Assembly (NCBI GenBank): GCA_018831265.1
Contig: JAHJCO010000019.1
Location: 1-64,000, forward strand
DNA length: 64,000 nt
Source of the DNA: Actinomycetota bacterium
GTDB taxonomy: Bacteria > Actinomycetota > Geothermincolia > Fen-727 > Anoxymicrobiaceae
Reading direction: 5' to 3'
Part shown: positions 53,375 through 60,161 of the stretch, piece after piece
Layout: every line of letters begins with the position of its first letter
Position numbering within the stretch: the first letter of the stretch is position 1
Program-made: the position numbers and the translations under genes
Notes under the pieces: generated by a model
What the model was told of the DNA's origin: nothing
Seen by the model: only the letters and a program-made list of their open reading frames with translations
The model's database searches: none

Positions 53375-53434
53375 TTGAAAACCGTTGAGCATCGAAAGGT
53401 GCTCCGTGGGTTCGAATCTCTCTCCCTCCGCCAC
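53375..53434 (+). repeat. tRNA-Ser 3' fragment 1 (att site)
   Basis: 60 bases from CTTGAAAACCGTT to GCCA; 57 of 60 identical to the intact tRNA. The T stem is mismatched (GTGGG with CTCTC). No 5' half, so it cannot be a functional tRNA. Confidence 0.9.
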
Positions 53435-53504
53435 TCACAAATGGCTTGCCCATGGGCTATTCCGTATATTGAACATAGTCATTAAGCCGGCGTCAGAATG
53501 CCGA

Positions 53505-53537
53505 CTGCAACGGCCTCTGCAAACGAGCTGCAAACCG
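53505..53537 (+). repeat. Candidate arm-type sites, cassette 2 left
   Basis: CTGCAACGG...CTGCAAACGAGCTGCAAACC, nearly identical to 50552-50586. Confidence 0.55.
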
Positions 53538-53572
53538 ATAAAGCCTGGAGAGAGGGAAGCCGTTCTATTGAA

Positions 53573-53872
53573 TCAGGCCGCGGCTCCCCGCCACGGCTTG
53601 ATCTTCTCGAGAGTCTGAGCAAGGGCTTCCTGTGCTACCTCCGTATCGTGCGCTACCTGTGCCCTCAGCCAGTATCCGTTGGAGAGACCGAAGAACCGAC
53701 ACAGGCGCAGATCCGTATCGGCGGTGATGGCACGCTTCCCGGCAACGATCTCGCTGATCCGCTGTGCCGGTACGCCTATCTCCTTCGCCAGCCGGTACTG
53801 TGTGATCTCCATCGGCTTCAGGAACTCCTCGAGCAGTAGCTCCCCGGGAGTTACCGGATTCAGCTTTGTCAT
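53573..53872 (-). CDS. higA: HigA-type antitoxin
   Basis: 99 residues. Starts MTKLNPVTPGELLLEEFLKP, then a Cro/C1 helix-turn-helix (ITQYRLAKEIGVPAQRISEIVAGKRAIT, given as ITQYRLAKEIGVPAQR and the recognition helix after it), and the HigA-typical GLSNGYWLRAQ. Represses its own operon and neutralises HigB. Starts 12 bases after the HigB stop; toxin-first order is normal for higBA. Ribosome site GGGGTGAGG. Confidence 0.9.
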   Translation of the reverse strand: MTKLNPVTPGELLLEEFLKPMEITQYRLAKEIGVPAQRISEIVAGKRAITADTDLRLCRFFGLSNGYWLRAQVAHDTEVAQEALAQTLEKIKPWRGAAA

Positions 53873-53884
53873 GACCTCACCCCT

Positions 53885-54163
53885 TCAGTGGTAGTCAACT
53901 ATCTCAACGTCTTCCGCGCCCGCGGCCGTCCAACGGAAGCAAACACGATATTGATCATTTATCCGGATGCTGTACAGTCCCTCTCTGTCGCGGCTCAGCG
54001 CCTCCAGTCGATTCCCGGGTGGGATGCGGAGATCCCTGAGCGTAGCGGCAACCTGGAGCTGCCTCAACTTCCGGCGCGCGACCGCCTCTATGTTCACAAA
54101 CCGTTTGACCCTGTGACCACTTGCAAGTGCTTCGGTGTCGGCGCTCTTGAACGAGACGATCAT
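53885..54163 (-). CDS. higB: HigB-type toxin (RelE/ParE superfamily)
   Basis: 92 residues from ATG 54163; the longer frame upstream runs through repeats and is not credible. MIVSFKSADTEALASGHRVK is the family's usual N-terminus, and the C-terminus contains LRIPPGNRLEALSRDREG and YSIRINDQYRVCFRW. Predicted ribosome-dependent mRNA endonuclease. Its promoter ends right at the start codon. Confidence 0.9.
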   Translation of the reverse strand: MIVSFKSADTEALASGHRVKRFVNIEAVARRKLRQLQVAATLRDLRIPPGNRLEALSRDREGLYSIRINDQYRVCFRWTAAGAEDVEIVDYH

Positions 54164-54169
54164 AAGCAA

Positions 54170-54198
54170 ATAGTAACGCGACGCGTGATTAACGTCAA
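54170..54198 (-). promoter_or_regulatory. higBA promoter
   Basis: Minus strand: TTGACG (54193-54198), 17-base spacer containing the dyad ACGCGTCGCGT, TACTAT (54170-54175). The predicted start falls on the HigB ATG, so the mRNA is leaderless. The dyad is a candidate HigA operator. Confidence 0.65.
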
Positions 54199-54226
54199 GC
54201 GTGACTATTCGAGGATGACCGACCGG

Positions 54227-54246
54227 ATGCAAACGCGCTGCAAACC
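54227..54246 (+). repeat. Candidate arm-type sites, cassette 2 right
   Basis: ATGCAAACGCGCTGCAAACC, matching the pair at the cassette's left end, followed by AGACTGGATAACACC. Confidence 0.5.
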
Positions 54247-54254
54247 AGACTGGA

Positions 54255-54353
54255 TAACACCAGACGGACAGGACAGCACCAGATAGCACGGAACCCTGGA
54301 CAGGACAGCACTAAATGGCACCAGGCGAACGCATTAACACGAACGCCTTAGAA
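54255..54353 (+). repeat. Conserved cassette right end, copy 2
   Basis: GGACAGGACAGCACCAGATA and CCCTGGACAGGACAGCAC, ending TTAACACGAACGCCTTAGAA. Confidence 0.7.
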
Positions 54354-54413
54354 CTTGAAAACCGTTGAAGGCAGTAATGTCTTCCGAGGGTTCGAATCCC
54401 TCTCCCTCCGCCA
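54354..54413 (+). repeat. tRNA-Ser 3' fragment 2 (att site)
   Basis: 60 bases from CTTGAAAACCGTT to GCCA. The variable arm (GAAGGCAGTAATGTCTTCC) differs from the intact tRNA but is self-complementary, and the T stem GAGGG/CCCTC also pairs. It therefore looks like the 3' part of a different tRNA-Ser allele. Confidence 0.88.
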
Positions 54414-54492
54414 GAACAAATGGCTTGCCCATGGGCTTTTCGCCGCAGTATTAGAGTCCGCTACGTACTGTTCAGATTGCCTCCATTGTGGT

Positions 54493-54516
54493 TTTTGTAG
54501 CCATCTTGTAGACATA
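54493..54516 (+). repeat. Candidate arm-type sites (TGTAG type), cassette 3 left
   Basis: TTTGTAGCCATCTTGTAGAC: two TTGTAG units 11 bases apart. Confidence 0.5.
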
Positions 54517-54523
54517 ATTGGCC

Positions 54524-54937
54524 TCAGCCCCCTTGCTCAGGGGTCTGGTCGCTGGACCAGGAGAAGAATCTATCGACCCTCTTGATGACCTCCAAGGCCG
54601 TGCTATCAGTGCAAGCCTTTGCCTCGTACTCCACGAGGGCTTTCAGGTTCAGGACTTGCGACATCTGTTCCTTGGCCCGGCCGGAAGAAGGACCGAGCAC
54701 TTGTTTCATGTACTCGGCCGCTTGAGCATGGTCTTTATCTGCGAAGTAGACACCGGACTTCCGGCCGGTCAGCGAGTTGGCCATCAGAATAACAGCATGA
54801 AAACCATTCGAGACCGAGGCATCCCACAGGCCTGAGTCGAAGGCGAGGTGCATGGCGCTCCTGTACTGCTCGGCCTTGATTGCGAACTGCCGGACTTGCA
54901 CATCGGAGGCTTTCAGTATGCGGAGCTTCTTGACCAA
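54524..54937 (-). CDS. HEPN-domain protein, probable toxin partner
   Basis: 137 residues from a TTG that abuts the stop of the HTH-MNT gene. All-helical, with QFAIKAEQYRSAMHLAFDSG and ASVSNGFHAVILMANSLTG matching HEPN proteins found beside nucleotidyltransferases. The canonical RNase motif RX4-6H is not evident (a GRKSGVYFADKDH stretch is the nearest), so RNase activity is unproven. Expected to form a toxin-antitoxin pair with the upstream MNT protein. Confidence 0.75.
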   Translation of the reverse strand: MVKKLRILKASDVQVRQFAIKAEQYRSAMHLAFDSGLWDASVSNGFHAVILMANSLTGRKSGVYFADKDHAQAAEYMKQVLGPSSGRAKEQMSQVLNLKALVEYEAKACTDSTALEVIKRVDRFFSWSSDQTPEQGG

Positions 54938-55543
54938 CTAAACTGCCCCTCTTCCGGCTACAAGGATCCCTTCCTTGAGCACCTCGCTTACCAGCGGGTC
55001 CTTTCTGCGCCTCTTCCGATTGAACTCTTCCAGATCATAGACGATGGCTGTGACGCCGACGCGGTAGAGTCTGTAGACACCTTCTCGGTTACTCTCCGTT
55101 GCCTTGGTGACAGCTTTCTTCTCTTCTGCATTACTGGTCAGCACGAGGACGTCTACATCACTGGAGGGAGTGTCTTCCCTCCTCGCGACGCTGCCGAACA
55201 GGTAGGCGGAGTGGACCCGGCGTCTTACCCCCTTGAGGAGGGCGTCGATAAGGCCCGAGAGCAGCTCCGCCTCGACATCGAATGCGGGCTTGATTGCCTG
55301 CTGATAGATCACGGAGCTTGTGGCCACCTCGTAGGTGTAGCCACTACCCACGCGTTTTCGATCAACAATACCGGCGTAGACGAGTCGGTCGAGGGCCCTT
55401 ATGCAGGTCGCATGGCTCATGCCGAGCTCGCGCGCCAGCCCCCGTCCCGTGATCACCGGCGACGGGTACCGGGAAAGGTGCCTCAACAGCTTGACGTTGT
55501 TCGGGTTGTCGAACAGGTCGTCCAGAGGTCGTGTGACTCGCAT
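54938..55543 (-). CDS. HTH-fused nucleotidyltransferase (MNT), antitoxin-like
   Basis: 201 residues, with AAAGGAGAGATC before the ATG. Winged HTH at residues 15-75 (TGRGLARELGMSHATCIRAL; DRLVYAGIVDRKRVG), then the nucleotidyltransferase with YLFGSVARREDTPSSDVDVLV (GSxxR, DxD). The HEPN gene follows without a gap. The HTH suggests autoregulation through the dyad at 55580-55595. Paralogous in layout to the protein at 52646. Confidence 0.82.
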   Translation of the reverse strand: MRVTRPLDDLFDNPNNVKLLRHLSRYPSPVITGRGLARELGMSHATCIRALDRLVYAGIVDRKRVGSGYTYEVATSSVIYQQAIKPAFDVEAELLSGLIDALLKGVRRRVHSAYLFGSVARREDTPSSDVDVLVLTSNAEEKKAVTKATESNREGVYRLYRVGVTAIVYDLEEFNRKRRRKDPLVSEVLKEGILVAGRGAV

Positions 55544-55579
55544 GATCTCTCCTTTGAGTGTCGCACTATTGGTACGATT

Positions 55580-55595
55580 GTATCAATAATGATAC
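55580..55595 (-). promoter_or_regulatory. Candidate operator upstream of HTH-MNT
   Basis: GTATCAATAATGATAC: 6-base inverted arms GTATCA/TGATAC around ATAA, 37 bases before the start codon. TTGATA within it could also serve as a -35 box on the minus strand. Confidence 0.5.
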
Positions 55596-55611
55596 GGTAT
55601 AAGGGATTAGG

Positions 55612-55637
55612 TGTAGACAAGTTGTAGCCAAAACCAG
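55612..55637 (+). repeat. Candidate arm-type sites (TGTAG type), cassette 3 right
   Basis: TGTAGACAAGTTGTAGCCAA followed by AACCAG; the two units occur in swapped order relative to 54493. Confidence 0.5.
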
Positions 55638-55639
55638 AC

Positions 55640-55737
55640 AACACAGGACAACACCAGATGGACCGGATAACACGAAACCCTGGACAGGACAGCACAGGAC
55701 AATACTAGATGGACTGGTTAACACGAACTCCTTAGAA
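55640..55737 (+). repeat. Conserved cassette right end, copy 3
   Basis: CCCTGGACAGGACAGCACAG, then ACTAGATGGACTGGTTAACA and CGAACTCCTTAGAA; closest to copy 1. Confidence 0.7.
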
Positions 55738-55797
55738 CTTGAAAACCGTTGAGCATCGAAAGGTGCTCCGTGGGTTCGAATCCCACTCCCTCCGCCA
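55738..55797 (+). repeat. tRNA-Ser 3' fragment 3 (att site)
   Basis: 60 bases, 59 identical to the intact tRNA (GCATCG instead of GCCTCG); the T stem and variable arm still pair. Confidence 0.92.
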
Positions 55798-55821
55798 GCA
55801 GTTAAACTGAATGCAGATACC

Positions 55822-57033
55822 TTATACGGGAAACGCCTTCTGGTGCGCGTGCTCGCTGAGCGGAATCTCCCTCCTGAGAGCCAACAGGAATGCCAGCACT
55901 ATGATGAACATAGCGGCGGCGGAACTCATTCCAACAACGGCTCCCAGGTGCTGGAAGATCTGGCCTATGCAGTATGTCATGGCAAGTCCCCCTACCGACA
56001 TCGCGATAAAGAGGAGGGTATAAGCACCCGAGGACTGGGACTTCGGGTAGACTTTGGCTGCCGACAGGAGCAGGGGATAGGTGCCGGCGTAGACCAAAGC
56101 GGACAACAGGAACAGTGCGACGTTTGCAGTTGTTGAGTCTGGGAGCGGTGCGAGGAAGGTAAGTACAGCGGCCAGGGGGGTTAGTAACAATAGAATCTTA
56201 TACGCGGAGAACCGCCTGGCCAGGTGCGCGCAGGTGAGACGTCCGACTAGAAGCGCCACTCCCAGCCCTGCCAGGACCAGATGTGCGGTGCCCCTGGTCA
56301 TCCCTCTCTCCTGCTCGAGGAAAGTGACGAGCCATGTAATCAGTCCCAGCGCCGCGCCGGCTGCAAAGATCAGCGCGATTACGAGTCCAACAAAGAATCT
56401 TCGGTCGAACGAGACGATCTCTTTGATGAACTTGAAAGAGATTCTCTCTACTTCTGTCAAGCGCTTGAGCCTGGCAATCACTACCGGTATTACAAACGGG
56501 ATGACCAGCAGACCCGGAACCGCGACGGCCCAGCGCCATGAGATCTCAAGGTTCTCTATTATGCCTGGAACGAATGGTCCCACTATGTACCCGCAGGAGA
56601 GGAAGCCGAACAGCATTGACTGGACGCGCGGCGTCTCGTCACCGCAAGTGCTGGTGGCGTACATACCCGGAAGGATAATCAGTGATCCGTTTCCCAGCCC
56701 GGCGAAGAAGTAGAAGAAGACGAATAGCGCGAACCACGGGGTCACCGATGCCGCGACGAGAGACGCGGAGACCAGCAGGGCGCCGGAGACGACAAGGGCC
56801 TTGACGGAGAAGTTTTCAAGCAGTCTGGTGACCAATAAGGCAGAAATTATTATACCTGCAAAAAAGACAAGTGGGAGCAGCCCCGCCACTCCCTCTCCCA
56901 GGTGGAAGTCCCCCATTATGAGGTGGATGGTGGAGGGGATTAACAACTGTACGAACCCGGCGATTATCATCATGGGGTAGAAGGCCCTCATGGTCTTCGC
57001 CGGAGACGTTGGGTTATCTTCGGGCACAGACAT
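55822..57033 (-). CDS. MFS transporter (cassette cargo)
   Basis: 403 residues, about 12 hydrophobic helices, with YPMMIIAGFVQLLIPSTIHLI at helix 1, FVFFYFFAGLGNGSLIILPGMYATS, and the loop ARLKRLTEVERISFKFIKEI between halves. Resembles the nitrate/oxalate or sugar-acid side of the superfamily only loosely. Substrate unknown. It is unrelated to the MFS gene at 4970 beyond the fold. A transporter as sole cargo is unusual among the toxin-antitoxin cassettes. Confidence 0.82.
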   Translation of the reverse strand: MSVPEDNPTSPAKTMRAFYPMMIIAGFVQLLIPSTIHLIMGDFHLGEGVAGLLPLVFFAGIIISALLVTRLLENFSVKALVVSGALLVSASLVAASVTPWFALFVFFYFFAGLGNGSLIILPGMYATSTCGDETPRVQSMLFGFLSCGYIVGPFVPGIIENLEISWRWAVAVPGLLVIPFVIPVVIARLKRLTEVERISFKFIKEIVSFDRRFFVGLVIALIFAAGAALGLITWLVTFLEQERGMTRGTAHLVLAGLGVALLVGRLTCAHLARRFSAYKILLLLTPLAAVLTFLAPLPDSTTANVALFLLSALVYAGTYPLLLSAAKVYPKSQSSGAYTLLFIAMSVGGLAMTYCIGQIFQHLGAVVGMSSAAAMFIIVLAFLLALRREIPLSEHAHQKAFPV

Positions 57034-57287
57034 TCACACCCCGGCGTCTATCATTGTCAGCAGGCACCTGTCTTCTTTCTGTCATAGAAGTGATTATTTC
57101 ACAGAAACGGTGTAATCCGAGTGTGTATACGTGCTCCAGCACACCTCTTCCTGGACATGGCCGGGTTCCCAGCCTGAACCCTCGAAATTCCCGCTTTGAC
57201 AATTTTATCGGAGTAATATTCTTGCCAGCATTCTGCCATCGTACTCCGTGGTACTGGAGGTTACAGGATGGTGCCAACATCAACAGT

Positions 57288-57383
57288 CTTGAAAACCGTT
57301 GAGCCCCTCAGCTCGGATTCCTGCGGCCCGGGGTCACCGCGCGCGAAGCGCGTGGGGCGGTTCGAATCCCTCTCCCTCCGCCA
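57288..57383 (+). repeat. tRNA-Ser 3' fragment 4 with internal insertion
   Basis: Begins CTTGAAAACCGTTGAGCC and ends TTCGAATCCCTCTCCCTC CGCCA. The variable-arm region holds about 36 extra bases, including the hairpin CGCGCGCGAAGCGCGTG. Decayed by insertion. Confidence 0.85.
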
Positions 57384-57450
57384 CAAATGGCATAAGAATG
57401 GGCAATTCCTAGCTTGACCTGCTCCAGCCAAGACTCTTGCCATTCTATGT

Positions 57451-57487
57451 CTGCAACGGTCTTTGTAGCCAGAATGTAGACAATTCC
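57451..57487 (+). repeat. Candidate arm-type sites, cassette 5 left (hybrid)
   Basis: CTGCAACGGTC as in cassettes 1 and 2, then TTTGTAGCCAGAATGTAGAC as in cassette 3. Confidence 0.5.
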
Positions 57488-57610
57488 GACGAGCCGCCTG
57501 GCAGCTTCCGATCTCTTCATGCAATCTGGCCGATACGTGGCAAGGTATGTGTGACTCAAGCAATCTGAGTATGAACACAAGAACAAGTCTCTAGTTAACG
57601 ATGCATATTA

Positions 57611-57639
57611 TTGATAGATATTTCAATATATGGTATCGT
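57611..57639 (+). promoter_or_regulatory. Candidate promoter of the AbiE pair
   Basis: TTGATA (57611-57616), 17 bases, TATCGT (57634-57639), six bases before the GTG start: again a leaderless arrangement. Confidence 0.55.
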
Positions 57640-57645
57640 TAGACC

Positions 57646-58407
57646 GTGAAGAAGCAACTGACCGAGGCTGAAGTCATCGAGTACTTTCACCTGGTATTCC
57701 TCCAGGTTCTTTCTACACGCCTGGATCAATCCCATTACGTTTTGAAGGGAGGCGTCAACCTCCGCTACTTCTTCGGAAGCTATCGCTATTCAGAAGACAT
57801 TGATCTCGATGCCATCCGCATCGAGAGATGGAGCCTGGAAACAAGAGTCGACAAGGTCTTGGATTCACCGGCGATGCAAATGCTTCTCCGGAGCGAAGGA
57901 TTGGCCTTCGAGCGCGTAACCAAGCCCAAGCAGACCGAAACGACTCAGCGCTGGAAACTGTTAATCACCACAAACGGACGCAAGAAGACTGTACATACAA
58001 AGATAGAATTCAGTCACAGGGCCGACGATCCCCGTCGAATACTGGAGCCGGTACCTGACCAAGTTGTGGCCCCGTACGCGTTACGACCTCCGGCTGTGCT
58101 TCACTACACGGAGGGAGCGGCGATAGAGCAGAAGATTGGAGCGCTGGCACTGCGTTCTGAGACTCAGGCGCGCGACCTTTTCGATCTCGAGTTGCTGATG
58201 CGGCGGTATCCTGATGCTATTAGGCCCGGGCAGGTGACAGCGAAGACCCTGCAAGTCGCAATTGAAAGGGCAACGGAGTTGCCGTTTGCTGCGTTCCGCG
58301 ATCAGGTCATGCCATTTCTGGATCGCGAAGTAGCCGATCTATATAGACCGGATGTATGGGATCAAATGCAGAGTTTCGTAATTGACAGGCTCATGGAACT
58401 CCGATGA
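57646..58407 (+). CDS. abiEii: AbiEii-type nucleotidyltransferase toxin
   Basis: 253 residues from a GTG. Motif I is VLKGGVNLRYFFG...YSEDIDLDA (GG..LR and SxDxDLD); the helical C-terminal half contains EQKIGALALRSETQARDLFD (Lys/Asp motif). In characterised AbiE systems the toxin transfers nucleotides to tRNA acceptor ends and confers abortive infection. It overlaps the antitoxin by 4 bases. The gene order is toxin first, opposite to the usual AbiEi-AbiEii order. Confidence 0.88.
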   Translation: MKKQLTEAEVIEYFHLVFLQVLSTRLDQSHYVLKGGVNLRYFFGSYRYSEDIDLDAIRIERWSLETRVDKVLDSPAMQMLLRSEGLAFERVTKPKQTETTQRWKLLITTNGRKKTVHTKIEFSHRADDPRRILEPVPDQVVAPYALRPPAVLHYTEGAAIEQKIGALALRSETQARDLFDLELLMRRYPDAIRPGQVTAKTLQVAIERATELPFAAFRDQVMPFLDREVADLYRPDVWDQMQSFVIDRLMELR

Positions 58408-59027
58408 GACCAGCAGATGCTCTAGGTGACCTACTGAAGACAAAGCGTTCGATTATGGAGACCGGTGAGGTTGCAGTTCGGCTCGGCGTTTCAACAAGTC
58501 ATGCAAGCCATATCCTTGATTCGCTGCAAGAAGCAGGCCTGGTACTCCGTCTTCGACGTGGCCTGTGGGCGATTCGGATGGATATCGACCCCTACATTGT
58601 CCCCCCTTATCTGACCGCGCCTTTTCCGGCTTACACCTCGTTCTGGTCGGCGCTGGCACGCCATGGCATGATCGAGCAGGTTCCCAGGTCTATCTACGTG
58701 GCTTCGCCGGGCCGTACCCGGCGGATCAACACAAGCGTTGGCACCTACTCTATTCATCATATCGCTCCAGAGCTATTCGATGGCTTCGAGGGTTCAAACG
58801 AGCAAGGTTACCTGGCGATACCCGAGAAGGCCGTGTTCGATACCGTCTACTTACTCGCGCCGCGAGGGGGCGAGATCCGCCTGCCGGAGCTGGAGCTCCC
58901 CAAGGTATTTCGTCTCGAGAAGATCGAAGTGTGGACCTCCAGGATCAAGCCACCGCGATTGCGTACGATTGTGACCCGTGGGCTCGATAGAGTCTTAGCG
59001 ATCGATTCAAGTCTTGTTCACCAGTGA
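58404..59027 (+). CDS. abiEi: AbiEi-type antitoxin
   Basis: 207 residues, ATGA overlap with the toxin. N-terminal winged HTH (GEVAVRLGVSTSHASHIL; LVLRLRRGLWAI), then the AbiEi C-terminal region (PAYTSFWSALARHGMIEQVP; SIYVASPGRTRR; YLAIPEKAVFDTVYLL). Represses the operon and blocks the toxin in known systems. Confidence 0.87.
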   Translation: MRPADALGDLLKTKRSIMETGEVAVRLGVSTSHASHILDSLQEAGLVLRLRRGLWAIRMDIDPYIVPPYLTAPFPAYTSFWSALARHGMIEQVPRSIYVASPGRTRRINTSVGTYSIHHIAPELFDGFEGSNEQGYLAIPEKAVFDTVYLLAPRGGEIRLPELELPKVFRLEKIEVWTSRIKPPRLRTIVTRGLDRVLAIDSSLVHQ

Positions 59028-59342
59028 GCTCGATGAGGGGTTCGTGGGCGGAACTGTCTATGCAATCAGCAAGATTGAGGGGCGGTACCGCTCCAGATAA
59101 AATGCCGAACCAAGGCACTTAATCGCCATCTGAAAAATGTTCATTTTCAAGTACGAGGTGCTACGCTCAAGGCTGAGGATGATGGCTATTTGTTGGCCGC
59201 CTATCTGAATACGAGAGGGGCGGCATGGTACACAGAAAGAGCCTGGCTGGTATCATGTCAGAATTCGAGGATATCTGCCGGAAGCAAGGTGATGGTTAGG
59301 CCGTGACCGAATCTATTCACACCCATAAGGAGATTTCCCGAA
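59028..59342. other. Gene-poor gap in cassette 5, probable remnants
   Basis: 315 bases. One frame around 59130-59300 can be read as LKNVHFQVRGATLKAEDDGY and LLAAYLNTRGAAWYTERAWL, but it has no good start and I recognise no family; probably a remnant. No tRNA fragment occurs here. Confidence 0.5.
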
Positions 59343-60089
59343 ATGGACATTCCACGGATCTTCAACGTCAGCGAAAGTGCTCACCGCATCCATAACCCGT
59401 TCACACCCGAAAAGCTCGCCACTCTCGGCGCGGCGCTGCGTCTCGAAACGGGGACCCGAGTGCTCGACCTCGGCAGCGGTTCGGGGGAGATGCTGTGCAC
59501 CTGGGCACGCGATTATGGAGTCATCGGCACCGGCATCGACATGAGCCAGTTGTTCACCGAGCAAGCGAAACTCCGCGCCGAAGAACTTGGTGTCGCCGAT
59601 CAAGTCGAGTTCATCCATGGCGATGCTACCGGCTACGTCTCGGACGACAAGGTCGGTGTGGCAGCCTGTCTCGGTGCCACGTGGATCGCCGGGGGAGTCA
59701 TCGGCACTATCGAGCTTCTGGCGCAGAGCCTCCGCGCCGGAGGGATCATCCTCATCGGCGAGCCCTACTGGCGGCAGTTACCGACGACGGAAGATGTTGC
59801 CAGAGGGTGTCTTGCCGGCTCGATCTCCGACTTTCTCACGCTTCCAGGACTTCTCGCGTCTTTCGGCCACCTTGACTACGACGTCGTGGAAATGGTTCTG
59901 GCAGACCAGGACGGCTGGGACAGATACGAGGCGGCCAAATGGCTCACCATGCGCCGATGGCTTGAAGCTAATCCCGACGACGAGTTTGCGAAAGATGTTC
60001 GAGCTAAACTGACCTCGGAACCCGAGCGCTACGCCGCTTACACACGCGAATACCTGGGCTGGGGTGTGTTCGCGCTGATGACGCGGTGA
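59343..60089 (+). CDS. Class I SAM-dependent methyltransferase
   Basis: 248 residues, complete. Motif I is VLDLGSGSGEMLCTWA (residues 41-56), the acidic residue lies in GTGIDMSQLF, GDATGYV is motif II/III, and LRAGGIILIGEPYW is the motif after strand 5. The substrate could be a small molecule or lipid. It belongs to the accessory cargo, 315 bases after AbiEi. No link to a restriction enzyme is visible. Confidence 0.85.
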   Translation: MDIPRIFNVSESAHRIHNPFTPEKLATLGAALRLETGTRVLDLGSGSGEMLCTWARDYGVIGTGIDMSQLFTEQAKLRAEELGVADQVEFIHGDATGYVSDDKVGVAACLGATWIAGGVIGTIELLAQSLRAGGIILIGEPYWRQLPTTEDVARGCLAGSISDFLTLPGLLASFGHLDYDVVEMVLADQDGWDRYEAAKWLTMRRWLEANPDDEFAKDVRAKLTSEPERYAAYTREYLGWGVFALMTR

Positions 60090-60161
60090 TGAGTTGTGGC
60101 ATCCGGCGGATTGTCAACGGGCAAAACTCCTGTAATTCGCCCGTGCTATTATCGAGGTGTG

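Larger units (their letters stand above)
50481..53434 (+). mobile_element. Cassette 1 of the tRNA-Ser array
   Basis: Bounded by the intact tRNA-Ser and tRNA fragment 1. It carries a DUF2075 nuclease-ATPase gene and an HTH-nucleotidyltransferase gene. The left end has the ATGGCTTGCCCATCGGCTTTT terminator-like start and a CTGCAAACGAGCTGCAAACC site; the right end has a CTGCAAACCC site (53263) and a degenerate GGACAGGACAGCAC tract. No integrase. Confidence 0.75.
53255..53572. other. Cassette 1/2 junction
   Basis: No gene: the right end of cassette 1 (degenerate GGACAGGACAGCAC tract), tRNA fragment 1, and the left end of cassette 2 with its arm-type sites. A long open frame on the minus strand here is a shadow. 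Confidence 0.7.
53435..54413 (+). mobile_element. Cassette 2 of the tRNA-Ser array
   Basis: 979 bases carrying a HigB-HigA toxin-antitoxin pair on the minus strand. Left end AAATGGCTTGCCCATGGGCT and CTGCAAACGAGCTGCAAACC (53505-53537); right end ATGCAAACGCGCTGCAAACC (54227-54246) and the conserved tract. No integrase. Confidence 0.75.
54164..54523. other. Cassette 2/3 junction
   Basis: No gene: higBA promoter, arm-type sites (54227-54246), conserved right-end tract, tRNA fragment 2, and the left end of cassette 3. Confidence 0.7.
54414..55797 (+). mobile_element. Cassette 3 of the tRNA-Ser array
   Basis: Carries an HTH-MNT / HEPN pair on the minus strand. Left end AAATGGCTTGCCCATGGGCT, then TTTGTAGCCATCTTGTAGAC (54493); right end TGTAGACAAGTTGTAGCCAA (55612). 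The site type thus differs from cassettes 1 and 2 but matches between its own two ends. Confidence 0.75.
55798..57383 (+). mobile_element. Cassette 4 of the tRNA-Ser array
   Basis: Carries one MFS transporter gene on the minus strand. Its ends do not show the arm-type motifs seen in cassettes 1-3 and 5. Bounded by fragments 3 and 4. Confidence 0.65.
57034..57645. other. Cassette 4/5 junction
   Basis: 612 bases without a credible gene. A GTGA-N5-TCAC dyad (about 57087-57100) may be an operator for the MFS gene. It then holds the cassette 4 right end, tRNA fragment 4, the cassette 5 left end with arm-type sites (57451-57487), and the promoter of the AbiEii gene. Confidence 0.65.

Noticed and set aside
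53375..53434. Fragments 1-6 as additional complete tRNA genes
   Set aside because: All lack the 5' acceptor, D arm and the 5' side of the anticodon stem.
56198..56713. Both-strand frames inside the cassette 4 MFS gene
   Set aside because: No independent features; the hydrophobic 403-residue frame explains the region.
57261..57586. Minus-strand frames over tRNA fragments reading like ERDSN.P and GSTVFKTVD
   Set aside because: These are the complement of tRNA-Ser sequence, a well-known source of false genes; the same applies at 61111-61378, 50350-50745 and 63519-63728.
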